A stretch of DNA of 11,605 nt from JBCBRD01 sp039819885 (GTDB lineage: Bacteria; Pseudomonadota; Alphaproteobacteria; Rhizobiales; Hyphomicrobiaceae): contig JBCBRD010000099.1 in assembly GCA_039819885.1 (NCBI GenBank), positions 1-11,605 on the forward strand. Reading direction: 5' to 3'. The position numbers and the translations under genes were made by a program. A model generated the notes under the pieces. It was not told the origin of the DNA, ran no database searches, and saw only the letters and a list, made by a program, of their open reading frames with translations. Positions 1-6,019 of the stretch are shown piece after piece; position 1 is the stretch's first letter, and each line of letters begins with the position of its first letter.

Positions 1-806
1 TTTTTGGCAGCGAAGGCGAGAGAACAGTGGCCGTCGTCGCCAAAAACATCTTCGAGGAAGTGGCCGACTTCACGCCCGCGTTCTCCAACGAGTGCTAGGA
101 CGATCGTGTCAAAACTCTTTCCGTGAGCAAGCATCGACAGGAGTGATGACTTGCCGACACCTGACCCTGCGAAGATACCAATGCGTTGACCTGTGGACAG
201 GGGGGTAAACAGATCAATGACCCTTACGCCGGTCTTTAAAGGCTTGCTGATTTTGCCTAGGTCAAACGGTGGTGGCGGTGGCCGATCGCGTTCGTAGCTC
301 TTCGTACCTTGCTGAAGGCGCCCTTGGTGATCGATTGGTTCGCCGAGCGCGTTGAGTGTTCGGCCTTTCCAGTTTTCATGCGGGCGCAATGTCAATTGCC
401 CCTTTAACCAGGCTTCCTCGCCCAGTCGCGCAGTCTGTAGTGTTTCAAACGGTTTGACTGTGGCGATGCCAGGCTGCAGGCGAATGATCTCACCGCTCTT
501 TTCGCGCCCATCGCATGTCACGGTGACGATGTCGCCAAGGCGTGCGCGCGTCCCTAACCCAGCGACGGTGTAATGCGTTGCGCCGATTTCTGTCACGTTC
601 CCAGCAACCTGGGTGAATTCGCCTGAACGACTGATGAGGTCACAATACGCGACCAGTCGCTGGAGAGCCGTTTGCGGTGGAGATGTCTTTTTCGAAGCTG
701 TGCTTGTCTTAAGATCTGGCAGCGACTCTTCAGAGACACTGCGTATCACCGTGTCGGTTGTTGTTGGAGTTTCAGATGGGTTCGTCTGTTCAAGCGTTGT
801 GTTCAT
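1..806 (-). CDS. fliI: Flagellum-specific export ATPase FliI (C-terminal part outside window)
   Basis: FliI is the cytoplasmic ATPase of the flagellar type III export apparatus, related to the F1 beta subunit. The 268 visible residues hold the beta-barrel domain (about 60-125), the start of the nucleotide-binding domain and the P-loop AGSGVGKS (213-220), followed by GERGREV (241-247). Both motifs are diagnostic of FliI/SctN/F1 ATPases. The catalytic Walker B segment and the C-terminal domain lie beyond base 1. The ATG at 806-804 directly follows the flgF TAA (809-807), so fliI is the last visible gene of the leftward DUF1217-flgF-fliI unit. Residues 1-45 form a Thr/Ser/Pro/Glu-rich stretch not expected in this family. 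An in-frame GTG at codon 20 could be an alternative start, but the abutting ATG fits the operon spacing. The family call is secure; the exact start is less so. Confidence 0.95.
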   Translation of the reverse strand, partial: MNTTLEQTNPSETPTTTDTVIRSVSEESLPDLKTSTASKKTSPPQTALQRLVAYCDLISRSGEFTQVAGNVTEIGATHYTVAGLGTRARLGDIVTVTCDGREKSGEIIRLQPGIATVKPFETLQTARLGEEAWLKGQLTLRPHENWKGRTLNALGEPIDHQGRLQQGTKSYERDRPPPPPFDLGKISKPLKTGVRVIDLFTPLSTGQRIGIFAGSGVGKSSLLSMLAHGKSFDTIVLALVGERGREVGHFLEDVFGDDGHCSLAFAAK

Positions 807-1532
807 TTATGCGCCACCGCCAAGTGTGCGGATAGCTTCTTTGAGTGATTTTTCCGACTTTTCAAGACTGGTTGAAACCGCGTCAAAGTTGCGCGTCAGA
901 TCAATCATTTGCGTGAGTTCTAGAAACGCATTCACGTTTGACTGTTCAACAAAACCTTGCCGAACCGTTACGGAATTGAAGTCGACGATGGGGTCACCTG
1001 GTACATCGGATCGCAGTGACGAGCCATCCATGCGGGTGAGTTTGGCATCATCCGATATCGAAAACAGACCAATGGCTCCTCGTTGAATACCATCCTGATT
1101 GATGATGCCATCCGCTGCGATCGTGATTGGGCCGCCCTTTGGATTGATGACAATTGGCGCGCCGCCGCGATCTACAACTGTATAGCCGCCGACGGACTGA
1201 ACCTGACCTTCTGACGAAATCGACAAGCGACCATCCTTTGTGTAGGCGAGGCCGTTCGGTGTTTCCAACGCAAACCAAGCGTTACCTGCAACCGCGACGT
1301 CTAATGGATTGCCGGTGCCTACCATCGGTCCGGATTGACGCGAGATGTAATGTTCACCGCTGGACGAAAACTCGACAGGACTGCGCCCCTTGTCCGACAC
1401 GACTGTGCTGAAGGTGACCTCCTCCGCACGAAAGCCCGGCGTGGTTGCATTGGCGACATTGTGCGCGATGGTGTCCAAGCGTTGTTGGGCAGCGATTTGC
1501 CCCGACAGGGCGACATAAATTCCGGTTTCCAA
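807..1532 (-). CDS. flgF: Flagellar basal-body rod protein FlgF
   Basis: FlgF is a proximal-rod subunit exported by the flagellar type III system and assembled in the periplasm. The 241 residues show the N-terminal rod/hook signature HNVANATTPGF (24-34), a central FlgE/F/G-type domain (around VAGNAWFALETPNG, 81-94) and the C-terminal coiled segment beginning GFVEQSNVNAF (193-203). The length is typical of alphaproteobacterial FlgF. The start is TTG at 1532-1530, supported by GGAGG on the minus strand (1543-1539) with a 6-nt spacer. That Shine-Dalgarno site lies inside the last codons of the upstream DUF1217 gene, whose stop is only 2 nt before the TTG. The downstream fliI begins immediately after the stop. 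FlgF is distinguished from FlgG by the degenerate C-terminus and by the true flgG elsewhere in this window. Confidence 0.95.
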   Translation of the reverse strand: METGIYVALSGQIAAQQRLDTIAHNVANATTPGFRAEEVTFSTVVSDKGRSPVEFSSSGEHYISRQSGPMVGTGNPLDVAVAGNAWFALETPNGLAYTKDGRLSISSEGQVQSVGGYTVVDRGGAPIVINPKGGPITIAADGIINQDGIQRGAIGLFSISDDAKLTRMDGSSLRSDVPGDPIVDFNSVTVRQGFVEQSNVNAFLELTQMIDLTRNFDAVSTSLEKSEKSLKEAIRTLGGGA

Positions 1533-1534
1533 GT

Positions 1535-2320
1535 TCAGCCTCCGATGCGAAGTTTTTGCAGACTGGCGAGCAAACCGTCTCCGATTGTGACGACGCTTGG
1601 GCCAGACAGAATAAGACTGGGAACAGAGGTGGACACTGAAGTCGACGGTGATTCAATTTCCCAGATCGCAGCAAATCGATTGAGAAGTTCATCAAGCTTT
1701 TCAGGGTCTTTGAGATCCTCGACATCAAGGCGGTCTTGGATAAGTGCCGCCTGGTCGTCCAACGGCAGGCTGCTGGTTTGTTCGGATAGTCCCAGGGCGA
1801 CTTGCGTTACCTTCAGCAAAGCCCGGTCAGCAAGCAGACCAAAGGCACTGCTGACCTCGGGTGCTTTACGCTGGAAGTACAGCGCCAGTCGAACGCCCTC
1901 GTTTTCAGCACCGCTGTCCTCTTCGAGGGTTTGCCTGACATACTTGTCGACGGTTCCTTGTTGGGCTCGATCGAAGACGACTGCGGTATCGCCGTAGCGA
2001 TCGAAATTGAATGTTTCTGCGAATTCCCTGTAGCGGGGATCAGCCAAGCTATTTGCGAAGCTCTGCTGGTTATCTATCCCCTCGACCAGCACCTTTTTCA
2101 TGAAGGCCTTGGCATAGCTCATATCAGACAGGCCGTGGGCGCGCATTGCGTAGTTGAAGAGGCGCGTGTCGTCGACGAACTCGTCGGCTGACGTCACTTT
2201 CCCGATGTTCTTCATGTAGTACTCGGACTCAAGCTGCACGGTCGGCTGTCGAGCGGTTTGCTCCAGACTGCGTTCCAAATTCTGGCTAATCAGCCGATAG
2301 CTTGAAATTGTTGTCACCAC
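1535..2320 (-). CDS. DUF1217 family flagellar-cluster protein
   Basis: This 261-residue protein matches the DUF1217 family, which recurs next to flgF in alphaproteobacterial flagellar clusters and has no settled biochemical role that I know of. Recognisable segments are SEYYMKNIGKVTSADEF (32-48), NYAMRAHGL (56-64), MSYAKAFMKKVL (67-78) and LADPRYREFAETFNF (92-106). It has no signal peptide or membrane segment and is rich in predicted helix. It ends with a Ser/Thr-rich stretch (224-233) and a short tail near LLASLQKLRIGG. It is the first gene of the leftward operon. The start is GTG at 2320-2318, preceded by GGGGGA (2330-2325). A second GTG immediately follows at 2317-2315 and would have better spacing, so the start is uncertain by one codon. 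Secretion through the flagellar export pathway is possible but is only inference. Confidence 0.85.
   Translation of the reverse strand: MVTTISSYRLISQNLERSLEQTARQPTVQLESEYYMKNIGKVTSADEFVDDTRLFNYAMRAHGLSDMSYAKAFMKKVLVEGIDNQQSFANSLADPRYREFAETFNFDRYGDTAVVFDRAQQGTVDKYVRQTLEEDSGAENEGVRLALYFQRKAPEVSSAFGLLADRALLKVTQVALGLSEQTSSLPLDDQAALIQDRLDVEDLKDPEKLDELLNRFAAIWEIESPSTSVSTSVPSLILSGPSVVTIGDGLLASLQKLRIGG
1539..1543 (-). promoter_or_regulatory. Ribosome binding site deciding the TTG start of flgF
   Basis: On the minus strand GGAGG lies 6 nt upstream of the TTG at 1532-1530, and no ATG or GTG in this frame lies close by. It is embedded in the final codons of the DUF1217 gene, so translation of the two genes is probably coupled. 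Confidence 0.8.
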
Positions 2321-2565
2321 ACTGTCCCCCGGAAGTGATCAATTACCACTGTACAAGTTGCATGCTGACCCTTGCCTCAGGCTTTCCGAAACCTGGTCAC
2401 GTGCAAAAATCAGTTGTGTTGGCGTGCTGTCGACCAGCTTCGAATTTTGGTGGGCTATGCAATTGTTCGCTGGTCGATGCGCTGGCGGGGTGTTGGCAAA
2501 GCTTACAAGCTCCGCGCAAGCGAAATCAGTCTAACTTCAAGCGATTCAACGCCTTGGAGGCTGTC
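2321..2565. promoter_or_regulatory. Divergent intergenic region between the DUF1217-flgF-fliI operon and motA
   Basis: This 245-bp gap separates two divergent transcription units and must carry promoters for both if each is independently transcribed. Seen directly: a 9-bp inverted repeat, TCGACCAGC (2430-2438) and GCTGGTCGA (2469-2477), separated by 30 nt. Just downstream, 2483-2498 reads TGGCGGGGTGTTGGCA, which keeps the GG-N10-GC core of a sigma-54 promoter and 9 of 12 consensus bases. It ends about 67 nt before the motA start codon. No convincing sigma-70 or flagellar sigma-28 elements were found by eye. The promoter reading is tentative, because Rhizobiaceae flagellar genes usually depend on VisNR/Rem rather than sigma-54. 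An open reading frame runs through the gap in the motA frame but is not credible as coding. Confidence 0.5.
2556..2560 (+). promoter_or_regulatory. Ribosome binding site deciding the TTG start of motA
   Basis: GGAGG lies 5 nt before the TTG at 2566. Starting there places Arg90, Glu98, Pro173 and Pro222 at the same residue numbers as in E. coli MotA, which is strong independent support for this start. Confidence 0.85.
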
Positions 2566-3444
2566 TTGACCATTATTGTTGGGCTTACGATTACTCTGGT
2601 TTGTATGCTTGGTGGCTTTATGGCCATGGGCGGCAAGGTCATGGTTATCTGGCAGCCTTGGGAATATGTAATTATTTTGGGTGCCTCTTTCGGCACGTTT
2701 GTCGTTGCCAATCAGTTGAAGGTCATTACCGACAGCGGGAAAGCTCTTGGTGAAGTCTTTATGGGAAAGGTCCCCAAAAAAGACGCTTACCTCGCCCAGC
2801 TCGGCTGCCTTTTCGTTTTAATGCGAGAGTTTCGCAGTAAATCGCGGAGCGAGGTTGAGCAGCATGTCGAAAATCCAGATGAGTCCGCTGTTTTTCAAAG
2901 TTTTCCGTCGCTGAATTCCAACGTCGAGCTTCGTACATTCATATGTGATTATTTCCGACTCATCATTATGGGAAATGCCCGTCCTCACGAAATTGAGGCT
3001 TTGATGGAAGAGGAAATGGAGACAATGAGATCTGACAAGCTAAAGTGTTATGGCGCCCTTAGCGCTGTTGCGGAAGGCTTGCCGGCTATTGGAATTGTTG
3101 CAGCCGTTTTGGGCGTCATTAAAGCGATGGGTTCACTTGATCAACCACCAGAAGTTCTGGGTAAAATGATTGGTGCAGCGCTTGTTGGAACATTTGCCGG
3201 GATCTTCTTCTCCTACTGTATCTTCGCGCCGCTCGCGACCCAGGTGAAGGTCGTTCGAGAAAAGAAGATGCGACAGTACGTTGTGATCAAGCAGACACTT
3301 CTTGCGTTCATGAACGGGGCCGTTCCGCAAGTTGCTATCGAGCATGGACGAAAAACGATATCGGCTGGCGTGCGGCCGTCGATCGATGAGTTAGAGACTG
3401 AGACGATGAATGCAGGGTCTGGTGATGTGAAGGCAGCGGCGTAG
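2566..3444 (+). CDS. motA: Flagellar motor stator protein MotA
   Basis: MotA is the inner-membrane stator subunit that, with MotB, conducts protons and pushes on FliG. From the TTG at 2566 the protein is 292 residues. It shows transmembrane segments at about 2-20, 32-50, 168-188 and 203-224, and a large cytoplasmic loop between the second and third. The torque-loop charges Arg90 (MREFR) and Glu98 (SEVE) and the conduction-site prolines Pro173 (GLPAIGIVAAVLG) and Pro222 (FAPLAT) match E. coli numbering exactly. The C-terminal motif EHGRKTI and RPSIDEL (259-276) is also typical. The frame stays open upstream to 2302, but that extension lacks a ribosome site and would add an unrelated N-terminus. 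No motB is adjacent; in rhizobia motB is likewise elsewhere, with motC. An 88-bp gap containing two dyads precedes fliN. Confidence 0.96.
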   Translation: MTIIVGLTITLVCMLGGFMAMGGKVMVIWQPWEYVIILGASFGTFVVANQLKVITDSGKALGEVFMGKVPKKDAYLAQLGCLFVLMREFRSKSRSEVEQHVENPDESAVFQSFPSLNSNVELRTFICDYFRLIIMGNARPHEIEALMEEEMETMRSDKLKCYGALSAVAEGLPAIGIVAAVLGVIKAMGSLDQPPEVLGKMIGAALVGTFAGIFFSYCIFAPLATQVKVVREKKMRQYVVIKQTLLAFMNGAVPQVAIEHGRKTISAGVRPSIDELETETMNAGSGDVKAAA

Positions 3445-3464
3445 GTTTTGGCTGAGGTTAATGG

Positions 3465-3487
3465 GTTCGGCCGAAGTTCGGACGAAC
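3465..3487. repeat. 23-bp dyad in the motA-fliN gap
   Basis: Bases 3465-3487 read as an imperfect palindrome around a central G at 3476: 10 of 11 paired positions match, the exception being 3470/3482. The left part contains the perfect 10-mer TTCGGCCGAA (3466-3475). The following bases (3488-3505) are moderately T-rich but have no clean T-run, so it is a poor intrinsic terminator. It could be an operator, an RNA stem limiting read-through from motA, or chance. Confidence 0.5.
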
Positions 3488-3508
3488 TGGTTGTTCTTTG
3501 TCTGGCGG

Positions 3509-3521
3509 CCAATTCAATTGG
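3509..3521. repeat. Short palindrome touching the fliN ribosome site
   Basis: CCAATT and AATTGG flank a single C, a perfect 6-bp-arm dyad. Its right end overlaps GGGGG (3520-3524), the likely Shine-Dalgarno of fliN, so folding or protein binding here could affect fliN translation. It is weak on its own because it is short and AT-rich. Confidence 0.35.
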
Positions 3522-3532
3522 GGGTGTTTTGA

Positions 3533-3910
3533 ATGACTGGGTCTAATGGAGCTGGGGACACGCTGGCTGGCGCAGGCGGTGGTGGCGTGGCGATGGCCTC
3601 TCAGGTGGCGGGCAATGGCGTTGTCTCTGCCGATGCCATTGGCGGTGCCGGGCTTGGCGTGGTTATGCGCATTCCTGTCTCCATTGAGATTGTGCTTGGA
3701 ACGGCGCAAATGCCTCTTGCGAAGTTGATGAAACTTGCTCGTGGCTCCATCATTTCACTTGATCGCAAGATCGGCGAGCCGGTGGATGTGGTTGTCAACA
3801 ATCGTGTTGTGGCTCGAGGTGAAGTTGTTGTTTTGGATGAGGAACAATCTCGCTTCGGCGTCTCGTTGACCGAAGTCGCCAGTATCGCTTTGGAAGATCT
3901 CGATGACTAG
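3533..3910 (+). CDS. fliN: Flagellar motor switch protein FliN
   Basis: FliN forms the lower part of the cytoplasmic C-ring and helps dock export substrates. The protein has 125 residues. A Gly/Ala-rich, poorly conserved N-terminus (1-43) precedes a single SPOA domain (44-118). Diagnostic pieces are MRIPVSIEIVLGTAQM (45-60), LMKLARGSIISLD (65-77), IGEPVDVVVNNRVVARGEVV (80-99) and SRFGVSLTEV (106-115). The length and single SPOA domain favour FliN over FliM, which also carries a large CheC-like middle domain. The ATG at 3533 follows GGGGG (3520-3524) with 8 nt between. The next gene is flhB, 71 bp away. In rhizobial clusters fliN sits between fliM and fliG, and neither is found beside it here. 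Confidence 0.93.
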   Translation: MTGSNGAGDTLAGAGGGGVAMASQVAGNGVVSADAIGGAGLGVVMRIPVSIEIVLGTAQMPLAKLMKLARGSIISLDRKIGEPVDVVVNNRVVARGEVVVLDEEQSRFGVSLTEVASIALEDLDD

Positions 3911-3937
3911 GCGGTTGCAGTTGAGCAGAGCACGTCA

Positions 3938-3985
3938 ATGAGCGGTCGTTACCGGCTGATCGTCGCGATTAGAGATGCGGAATGA
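3938..3985 (+). other. Possible 15-codon leader ORF overlapping the flhB start
   Basis: An ATG at 3938 opens a short frame encoding MSGRYRLIVAIRDAE. Its TGA (3983-3985) overlaps the flhB start as ATGA. This arrangement would allow translational coupling to flhB, whose own ribosome site is weak (GCGG just before the ATG). Only a poor purine-rich stretch (around 3922-3929) precedes the leader ATG, so it may be fortuitous. Confidence 0.2.
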
Positions 3986-5076
3986 GTGAAGAGCCGGACA
4001 AATCCAGTAAGACCGAAGACCCTACCGCGAAGCGCATGAATGACGCGCTTGATGACGGCAACGTGCCGATGTCGCGCGAAGCGTCAATCTTCGCGTCGAT
4101 GCTCGGAATTGTCGTCGTTTCCATTGCGCTCATGAGCTTTGGTGTCCAACAGGTGGTTGCGCTGCTTCGTCAGTTTCTTGATCGGCCGGAGCAGTGGAGG
4201 TTGACCAACAACGTAGATACGCTTGCGGTGTTTTACACGGTGCTCCTGCAGTGTCTGTGGCTGATTTTGCCGGCTGCATTCGTGCTTATGATTTTTGGCG
4301 TCAGTGCATCGCTTATGCAGTCTCAACCGCGATTGGTTCCGAAGCGAATTAAGCCAGACCTGTCACGCCTTTCACTGCAAAAGGGCTGGGGCCGGATTTT
4401 CGGACAGAAGGGGCTTTTCGAATTTTTTAAAGCATTCTGTAAGTTTGCTACTTTGAGCGTGGTTGGTGGAATTCTCATCTACGAGAACCGCTTCAGTATC
4501 TTCAATATGATCCACACCCAGCCCTCAGCTCATCTGGAGATTGTGCATCAGCTCGCCAACAGTTTGATTATCGGGGTCTTGATTCCGTTCTTGGCGATTG
4601 TCGCTTTGGATATTTCGTGGACACAATACACGTGGCGAACTGACCTTCGAATGACAAAACAGCAAGTCAAGGATGAGCAAAAGCAGATGGAGGGCGACCC
4701 AATCGTCAAGTCACGAATTCGGTCGATGATTTATGACCTGTCTCGAAAGAGGATGATTTCTTCTGTTCCGCGCGCCACGATGGTCATTGTCAACCCGACT
4801 CACTATGCGGTTGCTCTTCGATACGTGAAAAAGGAAACAGAGGCCCCGTTGGTGTTGGCCAAAGGCAAGAACGCCATCGCTCTGAAAATCAAGGAAATTG
4901 CGTTACGTGATGGAATTGCCGTTATCGAAGATAAGGCCTTGGCGCGCTCGCTGTACGATGCGGTTGATATCGACCAGTCACTCCCTGTCGAATTCTATGA
5001 AGCAATCGCGGAGATCGTTTTGATGCTGTCGAAAAAACGGCCGCATGGCGTCGTTACAAACAACTGGGCCTCATAA
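3982..5076 (+). CDS. flhB: Flagellar export gate protein FlhB
   Basis: FlhB is an inner-membrane component of the flagellar type III export gate, and its cytoplasmic domain switches substrate specificity from rod/hook to filament. The 364 residues begin with the family signature SSKTEDPTAKRMNDALDDGNV (8-28). About four membrane segments follow (35-54, 83-108, 152-168, 193-213), then a cytoplasmic domain containing the autocleavage motif NPTH (271-274, cleavage expected after Asn271). WRTDLRMTKQQVKDE (218-232) matches the linker after the last membrane helix. A TAG lies in frame just upstream, so ATG 3982 is the first possible ATG start. The stop TAA shares its last base with the ATG of the next gene. 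The sequence is complete, with no missing key residues. Confidence 0.97.
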   Translation: MSEEPDKSSKTEDPTAKRMNDALDDGNVPMSREASIFASMLGIVVVSIALMSFGVQQVVALLRQFLDRPEQWRLTNNVDTLAVFYTVLLQCLWLILPAAFVLMIFGVSASLMQSQPRLVPKRIKPDLSRLSLQKGWGRIFGQKGLFEFFKAFCKFATLSVVGGILIYENRFSIFNMIHTQPSAHLEIVHQLANSLIIGVLIPFLAIVALDISWTQYTWRTDLRMTKQQVKDEQKQMEGDPIVKSRIRSMIYDLSRKRMISSVPRATMVIVNPTHYAVALRYVKKETEAPLVLAKGKNAIALKIKEIALRDGIAVIEDKALARSLYDAVDIDQSLPVEFYEAIAEIVLMLSKKRPHGVVTNNWAS

Positions 5077-5492
5077 TGCTACAACAACACTACGGTTGCC
5101 ACGTATCTTGCGAGGCGGCGCTCGCCGTTGGTGTGCGGCCCTTGGCGACCGAGCTGCGAGAGTTGAATGTTGCTGACCTGGTGGCGTTTGCCCGTCTTGA
5201 TCGGTTGGGGAGTCTGAGAGCGCTTGTGCAATCTGCTGCCGAGCTACACTTTCGGCCGGACTACTTTGATCTTGTCGGACCGGCAGAGGCGACGATGGGG
5301 TGGCAAGGGGCGCCAGTGATCAGTCTTTCTATGCTGTACCGTTACTCTGGAATTGAGTTCTATTTCAGATTGAACCTCGAAAGCTCAGTCTGTTCTGTTG
5401 AGATTGATTTTGTTCGTGGAGTGGAAACCGCTCAGCCTCAAGACAGTCTGGAATTGTTCCTTCAGAAGTCATTAGTTGATTGCAAAATCTAG
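5076..5492 (+). CDS. Unrecognised protein translationally coupled to flhB
   Basis: This 138-residue protein matches no flagellar family I can name. Its ATG overlaps the flhB stop as TAATG, so co-translation with flhB is likely and a flagellar role is a fair inference. It has no signal peptide or membrane helix, so it is probably cytoplasmic. Visible features: an N-terminal cluster H5/C8/H9/C12 (HYGCHVSC), two further Cys (106, 136), a Leu-rich helical region (about 20-60, with NVADLVAFARLDRLGSLRAL at 31-50), and a C-terminal half of alternating hydrophobics (LSMLYRYSGIEFYFRLNLES at 84-103) that suggests beta strands. FliO, FliX, FlbT, FlaF and FliH were considered; none fits in size plus motifs. 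The C-terminal stop is followed by a 6-bp hairpin and the flgB leader. Confidence 0.7.
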   Translation: MLQQHYGCHVSCEAALAVGVRPLATELRELNVADLVAFARLDRLGSLRALVQSAAELHFRPDYFDLVGPAEATMGWQGAPVISLSMLYRYSGIEFYFRLNLESSVCSVEIDFVRGVETAQPQDSLELFLQKSLVDCKI

Positions 5493-5636
5493 AATTCCGA
5501 TTTCAGGAATTGCTTCGCAAGAATTGCACGTCAAGTGGCCGACGCCATTAAAGAATTCGATCTTCCACAAGTTTGAGGTAAGCCGACTCGTCGATCTTCA
5601 AGTCATCAAAATTGATGATGATTGGAAGGTGTCTCA
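5493..5636 (+). promoter_or_regulatory. flgB upstream region with dyads and a direct repeat
   Basis: This 144-bp gap is the largest break in the rightward cluster after motA and is the natural place for a promoter of the flgB-fliP run. Seen directly: an inverted repeat AATTCC/GGAATT (5493-5498, 5506-5511) right after the preceding stop; the direct repeat TCGATCTTC at 5557-5565 and 5591-5599, 34 nt apart; and the near-perfect palindrome TCATCAAAATTGATGA (5603-5618), with 7-bp arms and a 2-nt spacer, ending 5 nt before the flgB ribosome site. I found no convincing sigma-54 or sigma-28 promoter by eye. Binding of a flagellar regulator is inference. Confidence 0.45.
5624..5629 (+). promoter_or_regulatory. 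Ribosome binding site deciding the GTG start of flgB
   Basis: GGAAGG lies 7 nt before the GTG at 5637. The in-frame TTG at 5622 overlaps this motif, so it cannot be the start that the motif serves. Confidence 0.75.
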
Positions 5637-6017
5637 GTGTCGGACATTGCCTTGTTTGCAATATCTGCTCAGCGCATGGAATGGTTGTCTGTTCGCCAGA
5701 CTGCCGTTGCTGGCAATGTGGCGAACGTTGATACGCCTGGATACAAGGCTCGGGATGTTCCGGCATTCGAGTCGTATTTGGATGGGTCTCGATTGGAGGT
5801 TGCTGTCACCTCAAAGGGGCATCTCGGGGCTCCTGACGCCTCCTTGTCTTCGGTTGTCGCATCGGAGACCGTTGGTGGTGAAGCCAAACACTCGGGCAAC
5901 ACGGTAAGTTTGGAGCATGAGCTCCTGCGGGCTGGTGAGGTGAGTAGTGCTCACTCTCTGACGACGGCCGTGGTGCGTTCATTCCATCAGATGGTGATTT
6001 CCGCGGTGAGGGATTAG
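5637..6017 (+). CDS. flgB: Flagellar basal-body rod protein FlgB
   Basis: FlgB is the proximal-rod subunit nearest the MS ring, exported without a cleaved signal. From the GTG at 5637 it has 126 residues. It carries the rod signature GNVANVDTPGYKARD (26-40), a variable middle, and a C-terminal helix (about 89-126, ending FHQMVISAVRD) as in other short rod proteins. The start rests on GGAAGG 7 nt upstream and on the resulting N-terminus MSDIALF, which fits rhizobial-type FlgB. The TTG at 5622 would add five residues and overlap the ribosome site. The stop TAG (6015-6017) shares its last base with a GTG that directly precedes the flgC ATG. It opens the long rightward basal-body run. Confidence 0.93.
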   Translation: MSDIALFAISAQRMEWLSVRQTAVAGNVANVDTPGYKARDVPAFESYLDGSRLEVAVTSKGHLGAPDASLSSVVASETVGGEAKHSGNTVSLEHELLRAGEVSSAHSLTTAVVRSFHQMVISAVRD

Positions 6018-6019
6018 TG

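Noticed and set aside
1..60. Possible frameshift near the left edge of fliI
   Set aside because: The visible residues CSLAFAAK align in frame with the SVAVVATS-type strand of other FliI proteins, so no disruption needs to be assumed.
1335..1997. 220-codon plus-strand open frame opposite flgF and the DUF1217 gene
   Set aside because: It is antisense to two well-supported genes and is Ser/Arg-rich in the way shadow frames are, with no recognisable domain.
2371..2386. Minus-strand GG-N10-GC (CGGAAAGCCTGAGGCA) as a sigma-54 promoter for the DUF1217 operon
   Set aside because: Only 7 of 12 consensus bases match. The bare core is expected about once per strand in a gap of this length.
2302..2565. 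In-frame extension of motA upstream to 2302
   Set aside because: It has no ribosome site, would add 88 unrelated residues, overlaps the start of the divergent DUF1217 gene, and breaks the exact residue match with E. coli MotA that the TTG at 2566 gives.
5493..5511. AATTCC/GGAATT hairpin after the 138-codon gene as a terminator
   Set aside because: The stem is short and AT-rich with no following T-run, so it does not qualify as an intrinsic terminator.
5622..5636. TTG at 5622 as the flgB start
   Set aside because: It overlaps the GGAAGG ribosome site that is well placed for the GTG at 5637, and the longer N-terminus is not typical of FlgB.
5476..5907. Plus-strand open frame of 143 codons spanning the flgB leader
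   Set aside because: It overlaps flgB in another frame, shows no family features, and its start lies inside the preceding gene.
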